Shown piece by piece: positions 25,701-35,300 of a stretch of DNA of 64,000 bases. The stretch lies in contig VFFE01007500.1 of NCBI GenBank assembly GCA_008921705.1, forward strand, positions 3,999,002 through 4,063,001, given 5' to 3'. The notes below the pieces were generated by a model that made no database searches, was not told where the DNA came from, and worked only from the letters and a program-made list of their open reading frames with translations. Source of the DNA: Burhinus oedicnemus. Lineage: Eukaryota; Chordata; Aves; Charadriiformes; Burhinidae. Made by a program: the position numbers and the translations under genes. The first letter of the stretch is position 1. Each line of letters starts with the position of its first letter.

Positions 25701-28229
25701 GAAGTAAATGCTTCACCTGAGAGGCATATTGCGATGTATCTGTGTAAAAGTTACCAGAATAAGATATTATTGTTTGGGAAGGCACTATATACAAGATCTG
25801 ACTAATATATTAGACTAGAAAGAAGTGTATTGTGCATATTTACAACTCTTTAAATAAACATATATCTAAATATGCTTATGCAAATTAAGTTGTTAAGATG
25901 TGATCAAGGACACCACTTTGCAGTACTGTTACAAGCTTAAGTTTCAGTAGAAATGAGGCAAGTCCAGGATTTCCCTTGCCAGTTCTCAGCATCTGCCACT
26001 CGCAGGTCTGAGGCTGTGTGAGGTGACAGGCACACTGTCCATTGAAAAAACAAATGTCATCCACCCAGTTGAATGCAGGCTGAGAAAGGACAACAGCTGA
26101 AGTGGCTGCTTCTGATTTAGAACACATTAGCAATTAGTTCTCACACAATGTAAAGCAGATTTAAGATAATTCATCTTTCACATTGTTTTCTATATTTTAG
26201 CTCTGAATGACAGATTTAAGATAATTCATCTTTCACATTGTTTTCTATATTTTAGCTCTGAATGAATCTGCTTAAGACTAACATCTAAACTTGAACCTTT
26301 TTAATTGTTTCTGAGATTATCCTCTGATTATATGTTGAATTGGTCTTGTTATCATTGGGTTTGGAAAAAATACAGATTTAACAGAGTGCTTTACTGGATT
26401 TTCATTATCACCCATGTATTTTCAGTCTAAGTCTCCCAAGGACTAGTATGTAACCCCCATTTAAGGATGCTACAGAAACTCTAGATTACCAACACATTTC
26501 CTTCTTAATGCAGTCACAGATTTTTATTTTTTTTTTTTTTTAAATCTTCAAATGGTCTTCCAAAATGATGCTGTAGCTAAGTGGTTGTGCTCAGTTACTC
26601 ACTTCATAGGAAAGAAAGGTTTGCAAAGTCTACCACAAAGGGAAATAATGTAAGAAAAGCAGTGGGGAGTTCTGTTGACCCTAAATAAAAGCCATAAGTA
26701 GTACTGCTTCTCAAAAAGGAGTCAAGAGGACAATGTAACACTTCAGAAGAGAAGTGGTAGATCATAAAACAAGGAGCAATAGGCACAAAACTCCATCTCA
26801 AGGAGGTTCAGACCTCAGGAAAACTTTTCACTTGGGGGTAATGCAGCAATCGAACAAGCCACCCAGAGAGACTTGGGACCCTTCATCCTCAGATGTTTTT
26901 AAGACTCAGCTAGGCAAAGCCATGCTTGATCTCATTTTGTCTTGGCTACAGCTTTGCTTTGAGCAGGAGGCTGACGGGATTTGTTTGCTATCATTCAGTA
27001 TCAGATAGCTTTTTTCCTCATAATTCTTTCCTTTCCTTTTCTCCCTCCTCTCTAAAGGGCAAGCAAACACTTCCCCAAAGGTTGTTCATTCCATTAAATT
27101 CCTAACAGCAACTATTGGATGCCTCTTCTTTTTTCCTATACCTGCCAACACATTTTACGATGAGGAAGATGGCAACTCAAGGCAGTTATCTCTACGAATC
27201 ATTCTAGCTGATGGCTCTCCATTAGGATCAGAAAGCTGGCTGCAATTTAACACCTCTCAGCAAACCATGCATGGCTATCCCCTTGATATTGATTTCCAGT
27301 ATTCACCTCAGGACTTTGTGCTGTCTGCCACAGATTCAGGAGGACTGACTGTCTGGGAATCTTTCACCATTGAGCTTCTGAAGCCCACCAACGTACCATG
27401 CCACCTTTACACCGTCAGAACAAAAAACAGCTACTACTCTTTCCTGAGAGAGAGGAAAAGGATTACTTTGTTTCTAGAGAAGCTCTCCCTCTATTTGAAC
27501 TCCAGCAGTCCCAAAGATATCATGGTGACCACTCTCAAACCTGGGTCCACAGTAATCTCATGGTATAACAGTTCGCTGTGTACAAGTGCCAACAGATCTT
27601 CCAGTTGGTGCGCAAAAGATGAAATCCAGGAAGCACTAGAGAAATTAAGAGTGCCAGATGGGTATGTTAGCCCACACTTTGTCCAAGCAATGTTGCCGGA
27701 ATACAAAATCGATGTAGTTTTCAACATTTTGTACAGCGAAGTCTGCTTTCCCACTACAAAGCCATCTGATGGGTCTTTCAACAGTATTGTGCCTATACTT
27801 CAAGCCAAGAATGACTCCACAATTAGGAAGACCCCATCTGCCTTAATAAGCAGTCTCTGTGTCACTGCTGGGGTGCTTCTGATAATACTGGTTTACTGGT
27901 TTTGCAAACGTCACAGGAAGATTCCTGGATCCCAGTCTGTGATGTTTCAGAGAAACTCCCAGTTACGCCATGCTGATGTGGAACTGGATGTCCTGAAACC
28001 CCGCAAAGCACCTGTACATGAGTGCAGGGCTTCACCTCCACCTCAGTTATGGATACCACCTTCGGCATCACTTATCTCCCAAGAGCAGTATTCTAGGTCG
28101 GTATCACTGCCTCACATCACACCATCTTTCCAGCCACCAAAATACCAACTCCCTCCCCGTTATCAAGAGGGTATGACTACCCAGAATGACCAGGGCAACA
28201 CCAGACTTAAGTTAAGATCTTTTAAATGA
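19510..28229 (+). CDS. Dystroglycan-like receptor (divergent DAG1 paralogue), complete coding span
   Basis: Spliced from five coding exons: 19510-19788, 20255-20496, 21265-23030, 24321-24461 and 27058-28229, giving 1199 residues. All introns are GT-AG and phases match (0, 2, 1, 1). DAG1 in human has 895 residues. Order: signal peptide (about 27-49), cadherin-like domain from GIPD (64), S6-like domain with Cys175 and Cys260, furin-type site RRQRR (307-311), T-P-T-P (316-319), Ser/Thr-rich mucin-like region (about 316-825), second cadherin-like domain with FYDEED (842-847) and SWLQFN (869-874), SEA-like region with Gly972-Ser973, Cys994 and Cys1039, membrane span about 1071-1091, and a tail with PPKY (1169) and PPRY (1175). 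By homology it would be a cell-surface matrix receptor processed into alpha and beta subunits and linked inside to dystrophin-type WW domains; that role is inferred. The gene is intact, with no frameshift. It lies tail-to-tail with INTS13. It is not DAG1 itself, given the low identity, the long mucin region and the extra introns. Confidence 0.9.
19789..20254 (+). other. Intron 1 of the dystroglycan-like gene
   Basis: 466 bases, phase 0, donor gtaatg and acceptor gagcag. No other feature seen. It is far shorter than the corresponding DAG1 intron. Confidence 0.8.
20255..20496 (+). CDS. Dystroglycan-like, coding exon 2 (first cadherin-like domain)
   Basis: Encodes residues 94-174. LPKWLDFNPNTNTLQGLP (102-119) matches the LPSWLHW...TLEGLP signature of alpha-dystroglycan. 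A glycosylation sequon NFT is present. The exon ends in phase 2 (CA before gtaagt); the split Gln174 is completed by the next exon. DAG1 has no intron at this place. Confidence 0.88.
20497..21264 (+). other. Intron 2 of the dystroglycan-like gene
   Basis: 768 bases, phase 2. It holds a run of 18 G (20534-20551) and, on the minus strand, a 100-codon open frame (20767-21069) of unknown origin. Confidence 0.8.
20534..20551. repeat. Poly-G run
   Basis: Eighteen consecutive G just inside intron 2. Its length may be unreliable in the assembly. Confidence 0.95.
21265..23030 (+). CDS. Dystroglycan-like, coding exon 3 (S6-like domain, furin-type site, mucin-like region)
   Basis: 1766 bases completing codon 174 and running to residue 763 (phase 1). 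Cys175 and Cys260 (in LSWPVKC) correspond to the DAG1 N-domain disulfide pair Cys182-Cys264. LGYEIAGW matches LGYPVVGW of DAG1, just before the basic site RRQRR-Q (21662-21679). T-P-T-P follows, as in DAG1. The remaining 440 or so residues are rich in Ser, Thr and Pro with scattered acidic residues and several N-glycosylation sequons, and resemble no other protein I know. A weak internal repeat (F-x-E-L-E-V-L) occurs at 22022 and 22343. Donor is CGG before gtatgt. Confidence 0.9.
23031..24320 (+). other. Intron 3 of the dystroglycan-like gene
   Basis: 1290 bases, phase 1, gtatgt to tttcacag. No further feature seen. If the exon were read through, a stop follows six codons later. Confidence 0.8.
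24321..24461 (+). CDS. Dystroglycan-like, coding exon 4 (end of mucin-like region)
   Basis: 141 bases, phases 1 and 1, encoding about 47 residues of Ser/Pro-rich sequence with an NIT sequon. The assignment rests on a canonical acceptor (tttcacag), a canonical donor (CAG before gtaaaa) and the fact that it keeps the frame from exon 3 to exon 5. It could be skipped in frame, so it may be alternative. Confidence 0.72.
26156..26265. repeat. Perfect 55-bp tandem duplication
   Basis: The unit 26156-26210 is repeated without any mismatch at 26211-26265. Each copy holds a T-rich tract ending in 'ttttag', similar to a splice acceptor. Perfect identity implies a recent event or an assembly error. Confidence 0.95.
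26740..26995 (+). mobile_element. Degenerate CR1 LINE fragment
   Basis: Shows old CR1 landmarks: 'aggagcaataggcacaaa', 'ctccatctcaaggaggt', 'ggaaaacttttcac', 'agccacccagagagactt'. It is well diverged with no open frame and lies inside intron 4. Confidence 0.65.
27058..28229 (+). CDS. Dystroglycan-like, coding exon 5 (second cadherin-like domain, beta subunit, stop)
   Basis: Encodes residues 810-1199 and the stop codon TGA. The second cadherin-like domain is the best conserved part: NTFYDEED matches DTFYDHED and SWLQFN matches SWVQFN of DAG1. The SEA-like region follows, with PGSTVISW opposite RGSIVVEW of DAG1; cleavage would fall between Gly972 and Ser973 (27545/27546) and give a 227-residue beta subunit (242 in human). 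Cys994 and Cys1039 match human Cys669 and Cys713. Hydrophobic residues 1071-1091 form the single span, followed by basic CKRHRK. The tail has PPKY and PPRY but lacks the very C-terminal PPPY of DAG1. Confidence 0.93.
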
Positions 28230-31200
28230 TATTAAGAGCAAATCTACAAAAAGACAATTTGTACTGGAGTGTACTATCCTTGTTACTCAGAAAAAAGTCA
28301 TAAGCAGTTAGTGATTTTATCATTTTTCAGTTTAAAATAGAACATACTTACCCTATGCCTGAAGACAAGGCAGTAGCAAAATCAGAACTATGAAACCAAG
28401 TACTAGAACAAAATGCCAAGTGAAGCAGGTAAAGGAGTCTATAAGATGAGGTGAGTGATACGCCTGTACCAGTCAGAACAAGAAAATGTATACCAAACTG
28501 ATGCTGGTGAGAATGAGGGATCACAGCCAGTACTGAGTAAAACTAACTCCATTATGACTCCCTGTTTCATAAATACACATTTTACATAGAAGAGGCAGAA
28601 CTGTCAGAAGGACCACCACAAAACACGATGTTTCCATTGAAATTCAAAGGCGCTACAACTCTTGAGTCTCTCTGTCGCCTTGGAATTTTAGATTATTTTC
28701 AAAAAACCCATCCAATAATTGTCCCTCTCTCATGGGTGACATTGTCTCTGTCCTCAATCTTTCAAAACTTTTTTTAGTGTTTGTTAAATGTTATATGTAG
28801 CATTTATAAAAGCAACAGTAGCTACTTAACATTAAATTCTTCCTGTTAAGTAATTGTGTAATGTACTTTTAAAAATACATTTTAAAGTTACAGGCTTGCT
28901 TTCTTACAGTAAAACTGGCTCTCTTGTCTGCTTCCACCCATGACAGTTCAAGGACTCCAGGGAAGAAAATGTGTAAAAACTTCTGAAAGCTTTTCAAGTA
29001 TTTTGAAATCCTTTCAGTTTAATAGATTAACATAAACAAAATTTAACCCATAACTTAATTATGGATTAAACTACTTAATCCATAACTTCCAATTTTAACC
29101 TGTAAACTGTTTTAGAACTGAGAAAATCTTCCTTGAACCTGAAAGCACAGCGTGAAACAGGACCAAAGTACCACCAGTACCACCCACATAGAAAGGAAAG
29201 GAGATACATACAGAATGCCCTTTCCAGAATTGCCACAGGACTTTCCTGGAGAAGGTGGATTACCAAAGAGCCTCAGACCACTGACATTACAACTCTGGAG
29301 AGTTTCACTTAGCTGTCTAGGAACAAGAACTTGCAGGGTAACTATCCTGTCATGGTGCGCTCTTGCTGACATAGTATGCAGTGGCCACTTATTCTGATGA
29401 AGTCCAACTGAGCAGAAGTTATAGAAGCCACCCTGTATACAGGGCAGCCCAACCACCACAAACACTGCTCTAGCACAGTGAGCAGACACTAGAGAGCAGC
29501 AAGTTTGCCAAAGAATATCTTTTGCAGGCTAAAGAACACAGGCACAAATGCATGCTCTTACCATAAGGAAACCAGGTAGAACTGGATTCAGTTTGGGAGC
29601 AGATTGCTGACCAGTCCAAAAGGAATCCAGCCCAGGGATAGATCTGAGAGTAGTCCACAACCAGGAGGCGAGAACAGCTCTCCAGTGGTCCACTTTTATG
29701 CTGTAGTGCAGATTAATGTTTGCAAACAACAGGATGCCAGCATGACACACCAACGCAGGTCCCTGCAGCCTCTGCTGGCTTGCCTTCTCTCCAAACTTAA
29801 GATTCACACAACCCAGCAACCCCAACAACAGTACAGCTCAAACAGTAGCCACGGCATAGAAAGAAAATTTGAACAGCTCACTAGCCACAAGTGTGCCAAG
29901 AGCTACTGGACCAGAGTATTTGAACAGATTAAATTGTATTTGTGTGTACATTGCACATGTACAACCCAACTCTAGTTACAACATATTTGTGGGAGCGGAT
30001 GAACAACGTGCACTAGTTAGCTGTGCATATGAAAACACTGCTAACACGTTATGTTCTTTTTTTGGGACAGCAGTTGCTCTGTGAATATGACAGTAGTGAC
30101 AGGATTTACATCATCTTGCATGAACGAGTAGCACTTGTCTGGGTATACAGTGCCAAATAACTTTTTGGATAAATACAAATTCCTCTAGATGACTCCTTCA
30201 ATGCTTTCCAGAAGCCACCCACTATAAACCAGCTCTAAAGTTTCATGTAAAAGTCAACAACGCAGCAGTAATTTGCTGTACTCAATAGTCTAGACATACA
30301 TTGGTAAAATATAAATCTAAAGGATTATTGCAGGATACATCAGCCTTTGTAGTACCTCATGTCTCAGTTACACTCTTCAGATACTTAGAATACAGGCCCA
30401 GAGTCAACCACCTTGGAGAACTGGGCACCGTTCATTTCATCACTCAAGTCTTACCTGGCAGGTGTTCCAGAAGTGGAAAATGTAGTTAGTAAACAAGCTA
30501 AACAAACACGTATTTTAATAGCAGGTGCAGAATTTTTCTTTTCCTCTAATAAAGTATTTAATTCCTGTGCATATTTAAGGACTGCAGCTGAATATTAATG
30601 GCACATCAGGAGATGCAATACACACAATTCCCCAAGGCACAGGATAAGCTTTTTAGTTATACTTCTCTAGACTAGCAACGAATTGCAGAAAGCTGACATT
30701 CACATGCTCCCTAGGTTCCAGACTTTAAAACTGCTTTAGTGAACACGCGAAATATCCAAACTGATATGCAATACAAGCTCATTAAAAAAAATCAGAAACT
30801 TATGAGAAACAATAATTCCATTATAGTTTTCTCCATCAGAACACTTCAGATAGGGTGTCAAGAAATGTGGTGATGCAGGGCATCCTGTTTTCAATTAAGC
30901 AGTGAAAATAAAATTATTCAGACTTTAGGATCTCCAAAAATTACACACTGCTTCTGTAAAAGCTATGTAAGTTTTAGAATATGATAAAAAATACTATCAT
31001 GCAAGTACCCTTTAATCACTCTGTAAAAATGGTCCTATAATTATTTAACAAAAAACACATCTGCATCACAGTGGCTAAATAATCACCTTGGAACTATACT
31101 TCAACACAGCCGAAGAAAGGACTCAGCTACCAATATAAGCAAATAATGCCTGCATTATATTTGTGTTCAGATCTAGTCATCACGACCTACAGTAGTTGAA

Positions 31201-32317
31201 GTTTCAGGTGAGGAAATATGAATATATTTAGTTTTAGAGAAGCTCACAAAGATGTGTCTTAAATCAACTTAAACTATAATGTATCAAATCTGTGAGACCT
31301 TCAGTTGCTTATACAAGCTAGAATAAGGCAACAGGTGCAGATCAGAGGAAGGCCGATATACTTGGAGAGCTTTGCTATTCATCTTTCCTTAGCCCACTCA
31401 AGTTGACCCATTTGGAAGCCAAACCAAAATTTTACAAGGTATTAGATGACAGATATTGGGTGAGAGAGTTTTCCCATTTGAGAATTCTGCTCTCCATTAA
31501 CAGAAAAAGAGGCTGTACTCAAAGAAACTGAAGACAGATCATCTACTTCTTCATTTCACAGCCATTAAAATTCAGAGTAAGTCTCCCCACGATGTTCCAA
31601 AAGCTTAGACCTAAAACCACAGGTGTCTTAGAGGGCATATTTTATCAAAAAAATAATTTAATAATTAGCAAAAATTTTATTTTCTTTTTGCTTACAAAGA
31701 CTTAACTCCAGCACAACAACCTGAAAGGCTTTGCTTTCTAAAGATCATTTCTAGTCAATTTTTAAAAGCCCTTAAACCAACAATTTTTAGCTGTAAAACC
31801 ACTCTGTCTCCCATCCCTTAGTTGAAAACCAAGACTGGCATTTTCTCAGCTCAGTGACTAGGTACTCAGTGTGCGGTCTTTTCCATAATTCTGGACTCCT
31901 GAGGAAGTTTTATATAAATAAAAGTATTCATGAACCAAAATTAACAATGTTATCAGTTAATTATCAATTACTTGATTTTTTTTTTTAAACAGTCATCGCT
32001 GATTTTGAAATATTAAACAATACTTATGGGAAACGACTTTAAAGTCTGACTACATTTTTGATTACTTGACTTAGTCCACGGCAGCACAGGTTTTCTTCGT
32101 CCTAAAAACATGACTGTAAAATACTTCAGGACAGCTCCTATTTGCACACTATTCATTTAATGTGATATGCGGATTTCATGTTTCATAGCAAAAAATAGAA
32201 AAATGTAAAAACCAATCAAAACAGAGCTATACAATTGTACTGAAATGGTACCAATATCAATTCCAGCATTAAATATTTTTGCAATTCGGCCAAGTTTTGT
32301 CCAAACAGTATTAAACA
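28230..32317. other. Facing 3' untranslated regions and intergenic gap
   Basis: Holds the 3' ends of the dystroglycan-like gene (+) and INTS13 (-). Candidate poly-A signals on plus are ATTAAA at 28831-28836 and AATAAA at 30548-30553 and 30907-30912. On minus, AATAAA (TTTATT on plus) lies at 31676-31681, about 640 bases past the INTS13 stop. I cannot tell which are used. Open frames around 29112-29975 have no recognisable product. Confidence 0.55.
31676..31681 (-). terminator. INTS13: Candidate INTS13 poly-A signal
   Basis: AATAAA on the minus strand, about 640 bases past the INTS13 stop. Other AT-rich variants exist nearby, so this is only a candidate. Confidence 0.35.
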
Positions 32318-32357
32318 TCACTGCCGGCCTGCTTTTCCATTTTCCGTCGTTTCCATT
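32318..32357 (-). CDS. INTS13: INTS13 coding exon 16 (stop codon)
   Basis: Completes the split Gly, then [12 protein letters not shown] and TGA (32320-32318). The human end is [12 protein letters not shown], so the last exon is secure despite coding only 12 residues. Confidence 0.95.
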
Positions 32358-35300
32358 CTGCAATGCAAGACAACAATTGGTAAGGCTCATTATTGGAAAT
32401 ACAATCAACAGATTAAGAAAAAAATCAGACTTAAATATTTTTAATAAATATTTTTTTACTTAACCATCCTGTCTCTCCCTGCCCCCAATACACACAATCT
32501 TATCTCCTCTTAATACTTCTTTAAGCAGCGATCGATACATAAAGGAAAGGTTTCTGCAAAGAAACTTTCCAGCAACAACCACAAAAAGCTATCCATTATC
32601 AACCTCACCAAAAGACAAAAGCCCATATTCATATGACTATGAGAATCTATTTCTAAAATTTGAGCTTTAGCAGTCTGTTTCGAGGTCTTAATTTTCACAC
32701 TTCTTACACTGATTATTGACTACCACCAGCTTATTTAGAGGAGATTGGTTTAGTTTTTCAATATTTTTTGGTAGAACATGGGCTACTATCAACTCCATTA
32801 CAGCACAGCATAAGATTCAACCACTTTATCAACAATATTTTTATATTTGACATTCCTTTGGAAGCCAAGGCAAGCAACAGACTGGAACAAGAAATCTCAA
32901 CTTAGCTACTCTTTAACACCCTGATGTTTAAGAGTTTTGCTGCGAGGGCAATCACTAAGGCACAGGGAAGACCATTTATCAGCATTCAGCCTTGCTCAAC
33001 ACAGATGCAAACAACTGAAAAGCAAACACTACTGTAGTTCGCCATCAATACTGAGAGACAAAGGCATGTATTTATACATTTTAATCCTCAAAAGAGTAAG
33101 GAGTCTTTTTAATGCTGCAACTGAAATATTCCTCCATACTGCATACATATTTACTACTGCTAAGATATTTGTAGTGATGCATTTACTGATACAAACCCAT
33201 TTTCTTCTTTCAGATGTTGATATAGCTCAGCTTTATTGTTGACAGAGTTCAAACGACCAATAAATTCCTGGTGTTTCCTAGAGTTGGCAGTATTAATCCT
33301 GTTGCTCCATAAAGACAGCAAGGACATTGGCCCTAAAATTGCGAGTAAAAAGAGTGATTTAATTTCTGAATTCTTAAACATTACTTCATTATAAAGGCTT
33401 AGCAGAAATTACAGACTATGGTAGTACAACACATTAAAACGACTAATGTCAAACAATCTTATAATAGAGGCTAAACAAATACAAAATATGCAAAGTGGTA
33501 ACAGCTGAATAATTGCTTCATATGAGATTGACTTTGCTTCAAATGCAGGATCTGAACATCAGCTCAGCCATTGCAACAGATAATAGCTCACATCAAGCAA
33601 GAGAAGTCAGTGAGAACTGCCCATTCTGACAACTACACTGGTTGGGCATGTTTATATTTATTAGTCAGCAGGACACAGTGATTTCTGATACCTGTCCTTA
33701 AATCGCATTTCAGTAGCTTAAATAGCACCAGCAGAAATTTGTCCAACCCCTTGTCAACGCAAGTGCCTACCAGTAGACCCACACAGTGTCTTGGTATCTC
33801 TCTTTTTACATAGACCTGTTGAGGTTAACATATTTATCAAGAATTTCTCAACATTGAGTGTTTAATTAAAAATTATCCTTACTGACTTCGCTTTAACTCC
33901 AAGATTCATCTCATTACTTTAGAAAATACAGACTAGAACAACAACTTCGATCTTTAAAGAAATAACCTCTGTTGCAATTCTTCTGGTTTACCTTTTGCCT
34001 TTTCAACTGTGGGCATTTCATCCATTGTAATAAGAGGCTTTTTGTTGGGTGGCTCAGGAGAATCAGGGGAATCTTTAATAACTTCAGCTTCTGCTAGTTC
34101 TTCTTTTTCACGATCCAAAAGACCTTTTAACCTTTTTGAGAGCGAAGGAAAACAGTGAAGCAAAATACACTCAGAGCAACACATATGATTCTCGATACCA
34201 TTCTGTACTCCTCTCAAAGTTATATGCAACCCATATCATAAGAAAATTTCTTTTGACCCCTTAGAATAGGTGAAAAACAATAGGGAAAACTAGCCAAATA
34301 ATCCTCTGGGATAAAGCCTTAAGTAAAGGGAAGGATCTTAAAATATAATTTCACTTAGTTAGCAGTATTGTAGTTGAGATAGTCAATCAGAATTTTGAAG
34401 GAAAGAGTAAGTAACAGTGAATATACAAAAATACCACACAACTTCCCATCTTTTCTACGTGAATTCAAACCTATTCTATACCAAATCCCTTTTATCTCAG
34501 TCCCTATTTTTGTTCCACATGTGAAAGTAAAAGCAATTGCAGGAATAGTTTGATCACACACAGAAAGACACGAATAGTCATCAGCATGGTGACAATAATG
34601 TAGGTGAAAAGGTCCTCCTATCCTAAATGATGGTAGCATGCACAAAACATACACAAATTTACTATCATGAGGGTTTTTTGATCTCTTTTGAATAGTAGTT
34701 TGAAAGACGGAAACTAGAAGGGACTGACAGATGCTTACCACTTAAGACAAGTTACAATAATAACATGAATTATAGACAGTAGGTATATGGACAATCAATC
34801 CTGATGTTCAACTAAAGAGAAGAGCCAAATCAATCTGGATTTTTACCTACCTGAATACTAAACTATCTACAGCTCAAGAGAAAATAACTGCCTGTCTTGA
34901 GTTTTCAATCACACTTTAAATTTCTATAAAGCAGTTTAATGTCTAATAGGTGATGTGGTTGCAATAAAATCCAACAGCAGCGACTCCTCAAGCTGCAAAG
35001 CCCTGCTAAGTGGTCAACAACTTGTCCAAGAACCATACTGCTTGTAAAATTTGGAAAGTCTGATAAGCAGGCACCGTAAAAAGATGCCCATTTCCCAAGC
35101 TTGGTAATGGTGATTGATGCCAAAAACCTTGGGATCCACACTCACTGGTAGTAAGCCAAGGTTACAAGCATGAACATATCAAATTGAAACCTGCAACTGC
35201 TTCATCGCAATTCCTCTCCCCTTTGAAGTAGGACAGGACAAAAATTATTATGCTACAGTTTTATTTCACTTTAGAAAATTTACCTTTCCGATTCTTGCCA

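Larger units (their letters stand above)
24462..27057 (+). other. Intron 4 of the dystroglycan-like gene
   Basis: 2596 bases, phase 1. It contains a perfect 55-bp tandem duplication (26156-26265) and a degraded CR1 (about 26740-26995). Other open frames show no domain. Confidence 0.78.

Noticed and set aside
27543..27548. My first alignment suggested the SEA-like cleavage point was lost, by comparing the wrong Gly-Ser.
   Set aside because: Realigning on the Trp and the Cys that follow shows the Gly-Ser of DAG1 (before IVVEW) is present here as Gly972-Ser973.
29112..29975. Overlapping open frames on both strands (up to 125 codons) after the dystroglycan-like stop.
   Set aside because: No recognisable domain, conflicting frames and 3' UTR-like context.
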